Position numbers and translations under genes: made by a program. This document shows positions 17,958 to 27,640 of a DNA stretch of 64,000 nt, piece after piece. Source of the stretch: Thermodesulfovibrionia bacterium. Lineage in GTDB: Bacteria > Nitrospirota > Thermodesulfovibrionia > UBA6902. The notes beneath the pieces were generated by a model. The model was not told where the DNA came from. It worked only from the letters and a program-made list of their open reading frames with translations, and ran no database searches. Positions within the stretch are counted from its first letter, which is position 1. Every line of letters begins with the position of its first letter. Where the stretch lies: positions 48,712 to 112,711 of the forward strand of contig CAMYND010000005.1 of assembly GCA_947259645.1 (NCBI GenBank), given 5' to 3'.

Positions 17958-19799
17958 ATGAACAAGAGCCGTTACATTGTTGGAATAGACCTGGGGACGA
18001 CAAACAGTGTTGTCTCATTTATTGATACAGAAGAGGAGACAGGAGGGGTTCCTCAAACTCACCTGCTGAACATTCCTCAGCTTACTGATGCTGGCGTTGT
18101 GGAAGGCCTGGAGCACTTACCGTCATTTTTATATATCCCCGGTGAGACTGAACTTCCGGAAAAGAGCCTTGACCTTCCCTGGTCGGACGATACCCCTTAT
18201 GTTGTCGGGAAGTTTGCGAGAAAGAGAGGGGCTGAAGTACCGCTGAGACTCGTCTCGTCAGCAAAGTCGTGGCTCTGTTATCCTGATATAGATAAGACTT
18301 CAGCCATACTCCCCTGGAATGCTCCTGAAGACGTATCAAAGATATCACCGCTTGACGCATGTGCCCGCTATCTGAAGCATGTTCGGATGGCATGGAACCA
18401 CACCATGGCAGGCGGTGAGTCCGGCTATTTTCTGGGGAACCAGGATGTATATGTAACGGTCCCTGCTTCATTTGATGCGGTAGCTCGGGAGTTGACAGTA
18501 AGGGCTGCTGACAAGGCAGGACTTCATGACATTACCCTCCTTGAAGAACCCCAGGCAGCATTTTATTCCTGGATCAATAAAAAAGATGAGACCTGGAGAG
18601 ACCAGATTAAAATCGGGGATGTTATTCTGGTCTGCGATATCGGGGGCGGCACAACAGATTTCAGCATAATAGAGGTCAAGGATGAAGGCGGAGAGCTAAC
18701 CCTAAATCGGGTCGCGGTAGGAGAGCATATCCTTCTCGGCGGTGACAACATGGATCTTACCTTGGCGTACTCACTCCGCAGGCACTTTACCGAGAGAAAG
18801 ATAAATCTCGATACCCGGCAGATGCTGGGCCTTATTTACAGCTGCAGGGAAGCAAAGGAGACAATGTTAAATGACCCGGACATCCGATCCCGGCCCATCG
18901 TAATACTGGGCAGGGGGAGAAGTGTTGTCGGCGGCACCCTTGAAACAGAACTGAAACGGGATGATATAGAAGAGACCATTCTCAATGGATTCCTTCCTGA
19001 ATGCAGCATTGATGAGATGCCCGTGGAAAAAAAGGCCGCTGGTTTCAGGGAGCTTGGACTCCAGTATGCAACAGATACCGCTGTTACCAGGTATCTCGCC
19101 AAATTTTTAAGGCAGAATGCGAACATGGATGAGGCTGATGGCGGGCATAAAACCGGCTTCATTCATCCGACAAAAATACTCTTTAACGGCGGAGTGACAA
19201 AAGCAGGTGCGATAGGCGGACGGCTTATTAATGTACTGAATAATTGGCTGGCCGCAGATGAAAGCTCCCCGGTAAGCATCCTTGAAGGTAGTGATCCTGA
19301 TACAGCAGTCGCTACCGGAGCAGCGTACTACGGCTTTGCGAAGCGAGAGAAGGGGATCAGGATAAGGGCAGGTGCGGGCAGGTCCTATTATGTAGGGGTC
19401 GAGACATCTATGCCCGCTGTTCCGGGTATGCCAGCTCCGCTGAAAGCACTCTGTGTTGTGCCTTTTGGCATGGAAGAGGGGACTGACTTTAAACTTGCGG
19501 AACAGGAATTCGGCCTCATTGTCGGTGAGCATGCTGAGTTCAGGTTTCTCTCTTCCCTTGTCTGTAAAGACGATGCCCCCGGCTCGGTAATAGAAGAGTG
19601 GGATGAGGGGGAGATAGAGGAACTTGCCCCCCTGGAGACCACTCTTCAGGCCGCGGGCATGGAAACAGGAGCGCTCGTTCCGGTCAAGCTCCACAGTTAC
19701 CTTAACGAGATCGGGGTCCTGGAGCTCTGGTGTGAGGCCTCGGACGGTTCAGGCCGGTGGAAACTTGAATTTAATGTGAGAGAGGAACATATTGATTGA
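17958..19799 (+). CDS. Hsp70-family protein (paralogue 1)
   Basis: YIVGIDLGTTNSVVSFIDTE, VTVPASFDAVARELTVRAADKAGL, LEEPQAAFYSWI, VCDIGGGTTDFSI, LFNGGVTKAGAI. Confidence 0.92.
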   Translation: MNKSRYIVGIDLGTTNSVVSFIDTEEETGGVPQTHLLNIPQLTDAGVVEGLEHLPSFLYIPGETELPEKSLDLPWSDDTPYVVGKFARKRGAEVPLRLVSSAKSWLCYPDIDKTSAILPWNAPEDVSKISPLDACARYLKHVRMAWNHTMAGGESGYFLGNQDVYVTVPASFDAVARELTVRAADKAGLHDITLLEEPQAAFYSWINKKDETWRDQIKIGDVILVCDIGGGTTDFSIIEVKDEGGELTLNRVAVGEHILLGGDNMDLTLAYSLRRHFTERKINLDTRQMLGLIYSCREAKETMLNDPDIRSRPIVILGRGRSVVGGTLETELKRDDIEETILNGFLPECSIDEMPVEKKAAGFRELGLQYATDTAVTRYLAKFLRQNANMDEADGGHKTGFIHPTKILFNGGVTKAGAIGGRLINVLNNWLAADESSPVSILEGSDPDTAVATGAAYYGFAKREKGIRIRAGAGRSYYVGVETSMPAVPGMPAPLKALCVVPFGMEEGTDFKLAEQEFGLIVGEHAEFRFLSSLVCKDDAPGSVIEEWDEGEIEELAPLETTLQAAGMETGALVPVKLHSYLNEIGVLELWCEASDGSGRWKLEFNVREEHID

Positions 19800-22627
19800 A
19801 AGAACCAAGATACATTATCGGAATAGATCTGGGGACTACAAACTCAACGCTGTCCTATATAGATACCGAAAGTAAAAGCCCAAAGGAAATTCAGGTTTTT
19901 CAGATACCTCAACTGGTTGACGATGGGCTTCTGAATAATCTCAGCGCACTTCCTTCCTTCCTTTACCTCCCCGGAGAATATGAGCTGCCTCCGGAAACCG
20001 CAGAACTTCCCTGGAAGGGAGAGGGGAAAGGGATTGTGGGAGAACTGGCACGAAAGCAGGGGGCGAAAGTGCCTGCGAATCTGGTTTCCTCTGCCAAGTC
20101 CTGGCTCTGCCACAACCGCGTCGACCGGAATGGTCTGATTCTCCCATGGGGCAGAGAGACCTCAGCAGAAAAAGTCTCTCCTGTAGACGCCTCGTCGAGC
20201 TATCTCAGGCACCTGAAGGAGTCATGGAATTTTAGCATGGCCGGAGGGAATGAAGACAGGTTTCTGGAACATCAGCAGATTATCATAACCATACCGGCAT
20301 CATTCGATGAATCAGCCAGAGAGCTCACAGCTGAAGCCGCACAACGGGCAGGGATTGAAGACTTTACCATGCTTGAAGAGCCTCAGGCCGCATTTTACGC
20401 ATGGATATCATCCCATCACGGAAGCTGGCAGGAGATGACAGGAAAAGGCAGGCTGGTCCTTGTGTTCGATGTTGGTGGCGGGACAACAGACTTTACCCTC
20501 ATCTCAATCCATGACGAAAGTGAAAGGCCTTCTTTTCAGCGTGTTGCCGTTGGTGATCATATAATGCTTGGCGGAGACAATATGGACCTTACCCTTGCCA
20601 GAAAGATTGAACAGGACCTGATGGGTAGTTCAGGAAAGTTTGATTTCAATCAGTGGCTCTCTGCAACGCATCAGTGCCGCGCTGCAAAAGAGGAACTTCT
20701 CGGCGGCTTACAAAAAGAGAGTGTTGCCATATCTGTACTCGGGAAAGGCAGGAGCGTCATCGGCGGTGCCCGCAAATCTGAACTTACAGCAGCCCGGGTA
20801 AAAGAGACGATCATCAACGGATTTTTTAAAAATGTAGAGAAAGGCGAAGAACTTGAGAAAGGGAAGGCTGCCGGCCTCCAGGAACTTGGTCTGCCTTTTG
20901 AAGCTGATACAGCGATAATGAAGCATCTTGCTTCATTCCTGAAACGGCACGCTGTGAACAGGGAATTAGCCCAGGTGAGTGACAGTGGGAGCGGTACGGC
21001 CATTGTCCGGCCTGATATAGTTCTCTTTAACGGGGGTGTTTTTAAATCACCGGTTATACGGGAACAGGCAGTGTCCATAATCAGGGAGTGGTTTGCTGAT
21101 GGAATGTGGTCATTGCGAATTCTTGAAAATAATCAGTTTGACCAGGCAGTCTCGATCGGGGCTGCCTACTACGGTCTCGTATTGCGAGGAGATGGTGAAC
21201 GCATATCCGGAGGAATAGGCAAAGCCTATTATATAGGTGTGGAAAGATCCTGTGAACAGACAGATCCGGGATTGAGTAATCCTCTGACCCTTGTCTGTAT
21301 TGTCCCTCGGGGAGTTGAGGAAGGCGAGGAAATTCATCTTTCCCAGCCCGAATTCCAGATCATGACAAACAGTCCTGTAAGCTTTACCCTGTATTCCTCA
21401 AGTTACAGGGCCGGGGACAGGACCGGGGATGTTATTACAGCTGAACAGGCAGAGTTCATTGAGCTCCCGCCGGTCAGGACAGTGCTGCACTATGGCAGAA
21501 AAACAGGCTCTATCAGGATTCCCGTGTCCCTCGGGGTACGGCTCAATGAGTTCGGTACTCTCGATGTATGGTGTGAATCAAAAGAAACAAACCATCGCTG
21601 GAAACTCGCTTTTCAGCTGCGGAAAGAGGTAGAGGGGGAGTTTGTAGCGTTGCAGGATAACGGGCTTGAGCATACCCTTGATGAATCCGCGATAGCCGGG
21701 GCAATTGCATTAATGGAAGGGGCCTTTAACAGCTCTCCCCGAACATCTGCCGAAGTGACACCTGAAAACCTGATTAAGAAAATGGAACAGCTGCTGGACC
21801 TGGACCGGAAATCCTGGCCGCTCTTTGCCATAAGGAAAATGTGGGATGCCCTGATCAGGCTCAAGGAGAGACGGAAAGCCTCAGCCATGCATGAGTCCCG
21901 TTGGCTGAATCTCACAGGGTTCCTGCTCCGCCCCGGATTTGGCTATGAACTTGATGATATGAGAATCAGGGAGCTCTGGAAAATATTTCTGGCAGATCTC
22001 CAGTTTGCCGGAAACGGCCAATGCAGGTCAGAATGGTGGATACTCTGGAGGCGTGTTGCCGGTGGATTTGAAAGATCCAAACAGGACATCCTGTATAGAA
22101 AAATAGCGCTCTGGCTGAAGCCGTCAAAGAAAAAACAGAAGAAACTGTCGCCAGCTGAAATAACAGAAATGTGGATGCTCGCTGCCAGCCTTGAAGACAT
22201 CTCACCTGAAGACAAAGTGGCCATTGGCAGTGAACTGGTCAAGAAACTGAAAAAGTCTAAAGACAAATCTCTGGACCAGTATCGCTGGGCTCTCTCCAGG
22301 ATCGGTGCCCGGCTCCCTTTTCATGGTTCAATTGAAAACATTGTTCCTGTCGGGACGGTAGAGAAGTGGATTGAAGCGTTACTCAATGAGCATTGGCCCA
22401 ATCCCAAAAGCGCGGGCTACGCCCTTACCCAGCTTTCACGGAAAACAGGAGACAGGACCAGGGACATTAATGAAGACTTGCGTTCCCAGGCAGTGAATCG
22501 ACTCTCTGAATACAGCTGGTCAGGCCACTATATTAAACAGGTACAGGAAGTCATTGCGCTGGAAAAGGAAGAGGAAAAAGATATTTTCGGAGAGTCCCTC
22601 CCCGCAGGACTTTTCATTGAAAACTGA
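19796..22627 (+). CDS. Hsp70-family protein with long C-terminal extension (paralogue 2)
   Basis: YIIGIDLGTTNSTLSYIDTE, ITIPASFDESARELTAEAA, VFDVGGGTTDFTL, LFNGGVFKSPVI; TTG start overlaps the previous stop (TTGA). Confidence 0.92.
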   Translation: MKEPRYIIGIDLGTTNSTLSYIDTESKSPKEIQVFQIPQLVDDGLLNNLSALPSFLYLPGEYELPPETAELPWKGEGKGIVGELARKQGAKVPANLVSSAKSWLCHNRVDRNGLILPWGRETSAEKVSPVDASSSYLRHLKESWNFSMAGGNEDRFLEHQQIIITIPASFDESARELTAEAAQRAGIEDFTMLEEPQAAFYAWISSHHGSWQEMTGKGRLVLVFDVGGGTTDFTLISIHDESERPSFQRVAVGDHIMLGGDNMDLTLARKIEQDLMGSSGKFDFNQWLSATHQCRAAKEELLGGLQKESVAISVLGKGRSVIGGARKSELTAARVKETIINGFFKNVEKGEELEKGKAAGLQELGLPFEADTAIMKHLASFLKRHAVNRELAQVSDSGSGTAIVRPDIVLFNGGVFKSPVIREQAVSIIREWFADGMWSLRILENNQFDQAVSIGAAYYGLVLRGDGERISGGIGKAYYIGVERSCEQTDPGLSNPLTLVCIVPRGVEEGEEIHLSQPEFQIMTNSPVSFTLYSSSYRAGDRTGDVITAEQAEFIELPPVRTVLHYGRKTGSIRIPVSLGVRLNEFGTLDVWCESKETNHRWKLAFQLRKEVEGEFVALQDNGLEHTLDESAIAGAIALMEGAFNSSPRTSAEVTPENLIKKMEQLLDLDRKSWPLFAIRKMWDALIRLKERRKASAMHESRWLNLTGFLLRPGFGYELDDMRIRELWKIFLADLQFAGNGQCRSEWWILWRRVAGGFERSKQDILYRKIALWLKPSKKKQKKLSPAEITEMWMLAASLEDISPEDKVAIGSELVKKLKKSKDKSLDQYRWALSRIGARLPFHGSIENIVPVGTVEKWIEALLNEHWPNPKSAGYALTQLSRKTGDRTRDINEDLRSQAVNRLSEYSWSGHYIKQVQEVIALEKEEEKDIFGESLPAGLFIEN

Positions 22628-22794
22628 GAGAATATCGAGAACCTCCAATTCTGTCATATATCAGTCAGTTCCGCGTCAAAGTTCTGTGCATTCTTCGAGA
22701 AACCGATCAGGAAATCTTGAATTTTCAGACAGTTAATAGATGGCATTCTTATTGCATTACTGATTGTTACCATATAATTGCAGCATCCACTCAC

Positions 22795-22826
22795 GGGGCG
22801 AAAGGTTTCGCCCCAGCTTTTTTTTT
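22795..22826 (+). terminator. Intrinsic terminator
   Basis: GGGGCGAAA-gg-TTTCGCCCC followed by AGC(T)9. Confidence 0.85.
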
Positions 22827-22973
22827 ACCGCTCATAAAAGATTCAGATCTTACGTTGTCTGAACCGATCTTGCCAATCATTTCCTCTGGTCAGAACCGCC
22901 TTTCTTTCTTCCGGGAGCAGCACATGGTATATAATGTGTTATAGAAGAATCAAATTATTCCAGAGGAAAGAGT

Positions 22974-23888
22974 ATGAGTACACTGCGAAGAATAAAAAAA
23001 GTATTAAAAAGTAAAGCAACAGTTGAGGGTGCCGGAGTGCATTTGAAGCGGGCCTTTGGTTACGACCAGGTCCCTGAACTGGACCCTTTTCTGCTTCTCG
23101 ATGATTTCCACTCTGACAATCCTGATGAATACAGCATGGGCTTTCCCTGGCACCCCCACCGGGGCATAGAGACGATAACGTACATGCTGGCCGGGGAGGT
23201 TGAGCATGGCGACAGCATGAAAAACAGCGGGATGATTCATTCCGGAGATGTTCAATGGATGACCGCAGGCAGCGGAATTATTCATCAGGAAATGCCGAAG
23301 GGCGGACAGGGCGGTCTTATGTGGGGCATGCAGCTCTGGGCTAATCTTCCTGCTGCGCACAAAATGATGCCCCCGAGATACCGTGATGTTCAGGCGCGGG
23401 ACATACCGGAGATTACCCTTGAAAACGGGACCAGGATTAAAATAATATGCGGCAACGTAGGTGGCAGTCAGGGGCCTGTGCAGGATATTGTTATTGACCC
23501 TGAATATCTGGATATTACGGTCCAGCCAGATTCCGAATTCAGGCATGCCGTTCATAAAGGCTATACAGTTTTTGCCTATCTGCTGGAAGGAAGTGGGTAC
23601 TTTGAACAGGGCCGCGACTCATATGCATATGAAAAGGAAGGGGCCAATTATTTTGATTTCGAGCGGGAGTGTCTGATACAGAATGAAAGTCTTGTTCTGT
23701 TTGATGATGGGGATGAAGTTTGTGTAGCAACTGAGAACATGCCGGTACGGTTTCTTTTAATATCAGGTAAACCGATCGGCGAGCCCGTGGCATGGCATGG
23801 GCCGATTGTTATGAACACGCAGGATGAACTGAAGGTTGCCTTTGAGGAATACAGGGACGGACGGTTTATTAAGAATCAGAATCCATAA
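22974..23888 (+). CDS. Pirin family protein
   Basis: FGYDQVPELDPFLLLDDFHSDNPDEYSMGFPWHPHRGIETITYMLAGEVEHGDSMKNSGMIHSGDVQWMTAGSGIIHQEMP. Confidence 0.95.
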   Translation: MSTLRRIKKVLKSKATVEGAGVHLKRAFGYDQVPELDPFLLLDDFHSDNPDEYSMGFPWHPHRGIETITYMLAGEVEHGDSMKNSGMIHSGDVQWMTAGSGIIHQEMPKGGQGGLMWGMQLWANLPAAHKMMPPRYRDVQARDIPEITLENGTRIKIICGNVGGSQGPVQDIVIDPEYLDITVQPDSEFRHAVHKGYTVFAYLLEGSGYFEQGRDSYAYEKEGANYFDFERECLIQNESLVLFDDGDEVCVATENMPVRFLLISGKPIGEPVAWHGPIVMNTQDELKVAFEEYRDGRFIKNQNP

Positions 23889-23930
23889 GGAATGAGAATA
23901 GCCGCGAATTAACAGACGCTTAAAGAAAGG

Positions 23931-24407
23931 GTGGAGATGGATGATAAGATAAAACAGCTGCTTTTTAAGATGAATGATAAACAGGGGGTGTTTTATTTAT
24001 TGAGTGATCAGGAACTGGATTTGATTCATCTCTACTTTGAAGTAGCCCACTGCAGTGCTGGGACATCATTGTTTACTGAGGGTGACCCCGGCGGATATAT
24101 CTCTTTTATACTATCGGGTAAACTGGAAGTAAAAAAGGAAACAGAGTTTAAAGGCAAACAGGTCGTTCTTGGCACCCTCAGCAGCGGTTCTTTTATCGGG
24201 GAATCCTCCCTTGTAAATGAAAAGGAGCACCGTGCTGCGACTGCTGTTGCTCTTGAGGATACGGATGTAATTATATTGAGGACTGACGCCTTTGAATCTT
24301 TGATCAAGGAATATCCGGAAGCGGGCATTAAAATTCTCAAAGGTCTTGTTAAGGTCATTTCCATACGTCTTCTCAAGGCAGTGGAAAAGCTGACAAAATC
24401 CTATTAG
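23931..24407 (+). CDS. Cyclic nucleotide-binding domain protein (no DNA-binding domain)
   Basis: CSAGTSLFTEGDPGGYISFILSGKLEV...LGTLSSGSFIGESSLVNEKEHRAATAVALEDTDVIIL. Confidence 0.85.
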   Translation: MEMDDKIKQLLFKMNDKQGVFYLLSDQELDLIHLYFEVAHCSAGTSLFTEGDPGGYISFILSGKLEVKKETEFKGKQVVLGTLSSGSFIGESSLVNEKEHRAATAVALEDTDVIILRTDAFESLIKEYPEAGIKILKGLVKVISIRLLKAVEKLTKSY

Positions 24408-24587
24408 GCTGCTGATCGGAGTATGTCCCCTTGCATTGCCTTTTCTGCGGTCATAACATTCGCAGGTGAGGTATTCATTGAGCAAAGACATTGAGGGGCA
24501 TTATACCGGCATTCGGGGTATATTGAAATACCGCCTTGATTCCTATAGAATAACGGTGGTTAAAAAAACTTATTTTCTCAACTGATT

Positions 24588-25781
24588 ATGCGTAAATTTA
24601 TCATCGGACTTTCAATTTTATTTTTCGCCCTTGCAGGATATGTCTCCTTTCAGGCCCTGGAAATCCCTCTTTGGAACTCCGGCTATCAAGGAACCTCGAA
24701 AAAAACAGAGGCAGAGCAGCGTTACCAGAAAACAGAAGCGGCAATGCAGAAGCTCAATGAGGAGAAGGCGGCTAACCTTGCGCTGGTCGACGAACTGAAG
24801 ACAAAGGTTGCCACCCTAGAAGGCGAACTCTCCGGCAAAAATGACGAGCCCATGGAAGAAGAGCGTTCCCGGGGAGGACAGGACGAGACAAGGCTCCTGA
24901 CTGTTTTGGGAAGTGGTTCATTTGACTCTGGCCAGGTTGTCATTAACAAAAACAAGGTCACTATCATTAAGGATATTGTCCCCGAAATCCTCGCATCTCC
25001 AGACCATCATGTAAGTATTGAAGGTCATACCAGTAACTATGGTGTGACGCCTTCTGAAGAGGAGCAATATGATGAAAATATGAAGCTGTCATTGCTCAGG
25101 GCAGATGCGATTGCTGCACTGTTAATCGAAAACGGAGTGATTGCTGACCGTATCTCCATAGTCGGGTATGGTGATACTCGTCCCCTGGTCTCGAACGAGA
25201 CCTATGAGGGGAGATTAAGAAACCGGAGAGTTGAGGTGAAACTTGTACCAAAGAGCAGGGTGGCTGCTTTGCTTCAGCAGCGAAAAAAAGAGCATCAAGC
25301 CAATAAGGCCCTCATAGAAAGTAAAGATGTTTCTTATTCTGCCGAAAAAGAAAGCACTATGCCGGTGATTCAGCCTGCGGCCAGGGCCCCGAAGCCTGAA
25401 GGAAGGGTGCTGGCTGTTCTGGGAGGTGAAATGTTCCGGCTGGAAAAAATTATTGTAGATGAGCAGCTTATAAATGTCATTAATGATCTGGTTTCAGATA
25501 TTCAGGAAATGAGTAGCAATAACGTTATGATTGAAGGACATACTGACAACATCCCGATCAAACCATATGCAGGCCTGCCTTTCACAAGCAATGAAGAACT
25601 TTCTTTGCTCAGGGCACGGGCTGTGGCCTCGATACTCGAGGAAAACGGTATTTCACCGTACCGCATGACAGTAATCGGTCATGGTGACACACGACCGGCA
25701 GCCTCTAATGGGACACGCAGCGGGCGGGCGAGAAACCGCAGGGTAGAAGTACGGCTTGTCCCTGAAAAGAAGGGGAACTAA
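24588..25781 (+). CDS. OmpA-like protein with two tandem peptidoglycan-binding domains
   Basis: Two copies of ...EGHT(S/D)N...LSLLRA.A.A..L.ENG......VGYGDTRP...(G)R.RNRRVEV.LVP. Confidence 0.85.
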   Translation: MRKFIIGLSILFFALAGYVSFQALEIPLWNSGYQGTSKKTEAEQRYQKTEAAMQKLNEEKAANLALVDELKTKVATLEGELSGKNDEPMEEERSRGGQDETRLLTVLGSGSFDSGQVVINKNKVTIIKDIVPEILASPDHHVSIEGHTSNYGVTPSEEEQYDENMKLSLLRADAIAALLIENGVIADRISIVGYGDTRPLVSNETYEGRLRNRRVEVKLVPKSRVAALLQQRKKEHQANKALIESKDVSYSAEKESTMPVIQPAARAPKPEGRVLAVLGGEMFRLEKIIVDEQLINVINDLVSDIQEMSSNNVMIEGHTDNIPIKPYAGLPFTSNEELSLLRARAVASILEENGISPYRMTVIGHGDTRPAASNGTRSGRARNRRVEVRLVPEKKGN

Positions 25782-25787
25782 CAGAGA

Positions 25788-26957
25788 ATGTACGCTGAGC
25801 ACTTTGCCCTGAAGATGCTGCCCTTTGAGAATGTTCCCAATCCGATATTCTTTTTTGATGAGGGTGATCATGCCCGCGTGCATCAGCGGATTAAAGAATC
25901 CTTAAAGGCCGGCAGGGGGCTGATGGTTGTTACAGGGCCGATAGGATCGGGCAAGACAACCATGAGCCAGATGATCATTTCTGAATTTTCCAGAGATATC
26001 AAATTAATATGGATAGCCGAGCCTCCAGCAGGCAGCACAGAACTGTTTCTCTTTATCGCTGAGGAACTCGGCCTGAAACCAGCCTCTTCTGAGAGGACGT
26101 TTGTTCTGCGGGATATCAGGAGTACCTTGCTTAAAATTAATACTGACGGCGGTAAATGCCTGGTGATCATAGATGAGTCACATCTGATGTCTGATGATGT
26201 TATTAATGGAATTCGCCTGCTCAACAACCTTGAAGAAGGTGCGGCCAAACTTATTCAGGTATTTTTGCTTGGGCAGGAGGAAATGGTTGAAATAATAAAC
26301 AGGCCGGAGCTGGAGCCTTTTAAGCAGCGTATCGCGACCCTTGAAGTCATGGGGAAAATGCGTGCCGACCGGATACTTGAATATATCTCACATCGTGTCC
26401 GGGTAGCAGGCAGTCAGAAATCCCTGTTTACGGATACCGGCATGGAAGCTTTGGCGCTGGCGTTCGGCAGTGAAAACACTCCCCGAATAATTAATACCCT
26501 CTGCGACCGTTCACTTACCACTGCATTTGAAAAAGGAAAGGCACAGGCAGATGTTGATGATGTGTACGAGGCAGCCGAAGGGATGGGACTGCAGAAAGAC
26601 ATCTTTTTTTACCGAATATCTCAGAAAAAAAAGAAGGAAGAGGGAAAATCCCTGCCCGGCGCGCTAAAACCTGCTGCAACAGAACCTGAATCAGATGAAA
26701 GTAAGCCTGGCCGCCTGCTTCGTAAAAGTCCTGACAGCAGTGGCAATGGTCTTTCGAACACCGGGCCTTCCCCCGTGGCTGGGAGCGTTGACAGGGTTGA
26801 TCTTTCTCTCTCTGATGAGAAGAAGGAAAGCATGAAATTTCCCCTGATTCTACTCTTTGCATCACTTACCGCACTCTTTTTAAGTATCGCCTTCTATTGT
26901 GATAGGTCAGGATCATCTGATCTGATGCAATGTCTTACAGAACTGATCGGTTTGTAA
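25788..26957 (+). CDS. ExeA/GspA-like AAA ATPase with C-terminal TM segment
   Basis: MYAEHFALKMLPFENVPNPIFFFDEGDHARVHQRI, TGPIGSGKTTMSQM Walker A, CLVIIDESHLMSDDV Walker B. Confidence 0.85.
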   Translation: MYAEHFALKMLPFENVPNPIFFFDEGDHARVHQRIKESLKAGRGLMVVTGPIGSGKTTMSQMIISEFSRDIKLIWIAEPPAGSTELFLFIAEELGLKPASSERTFVLRDIRSTLLKINTDGGKCLVIIDESHLMSDDVINGIRLLNNLEEGAAKLIQVFLLGQEEMVEIINRPELEPFKQRIATLEVMGKMRADRILEYISHRVRVAGSQKSLFTDTGMEALALAFGSENTPRIINTLCDRSLTTAFEKGKAQADVDDVYEAAEGMGLQKDIFFYRISQKKKKEEGKSLPGALKPAATEPESDESKPGRLLRKSPDSSGNGLSNTGPSPVAGSVDRVDLSLSDEKKESMKFPLILLFASLTALFLSIAFYCDRSGSSDLMQCLTELIGL

Positions 26958-27094
26958 GGACTTCCTGTTCTCGTCCGGAAAAGTTCTCAGGTCCTGTCCT
27001 GTAAATCCTTCTCCATCTGTATCCGCCTTCTGAATTGAGACCCTGTCGCTTTATTCTGTTACAATAATAAAATCATCTATATGTACTAATTGTT

Positions 27095-27562
27095 ATGGGT
27101 TCATTGCTTGCTGTTGACTTAGGATTAAAGACCGGCCTTGCCCTGTATGGTGATGACGGAAAGCTCCGCTGGTATCGTTCAAAGAACTATGGTTCCGCGG
27201 CGCGGCTGAAACGGGGTGTCCATACGCTCCTGAATTCTGTTCCTGATATTTCTCAGATTGTTATGGAAGGCGGGGGAACACTGGCACTGATCTGGCAGCG
27301 CGAGGCAGAACGGAGAAGCATTCCTGTCCGTCAGATTAACGCGGAAAAATGGAGGCAGAAATTGCTCTATCCCCGGGAACAGACCACGGGGCTTCAGGCA
27401 AAGCATTATGCCGGTGACTTTGCGCGGAGGGTCATTGCATGGTCAGGCATATCCCGACCTTCATCCCTGAGGCATGACACGGCAGAGGCGATCCTTATCG
27501 GCTTCTGGGCAACACTGGAGTTGAAATGGCTGGAACGGGTGCCCCCGGAATTGAGGCGTTAA
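27095..27562 (+). CDS. RuvC/RNase H-fold nuclease-like protein
   Basis: LLAVDLGLKTGLALYG, QIVMEGGGTLALIW, LRHDTAEAILIGFWA: acidic residues in the RuvC-fold order D...E...D.AEA. Confidence 0.55.
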   Translation: MGSLLAVDLGLKTGLALYGDDGKLRWYRSKNYGSAARLKRGVHTLLNSVPDISQIVMEGGGTLALIWQREAERRSIPVRQINAEKWRQKLLYPREQTTGLQAKHYAGDFARRVIAWSGISRPSSLRHDTAEAILIGFWATLELKWLERVPPELRR

Positions 27563-27640
27563 CTTCTTAATGAAGAAGAATGTACAAACGCGCAGTCCAC
27601 AGATGAACAAAGAGATTTCCTTGAGTAAGAGGTGCTGAGT

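Noticed and set aside
19107-19694. 195-aa minus-strand ORF inside the first Hsp70 gene
   Set aside because: Antisense to a well-supported CDS, no recognisable domain.
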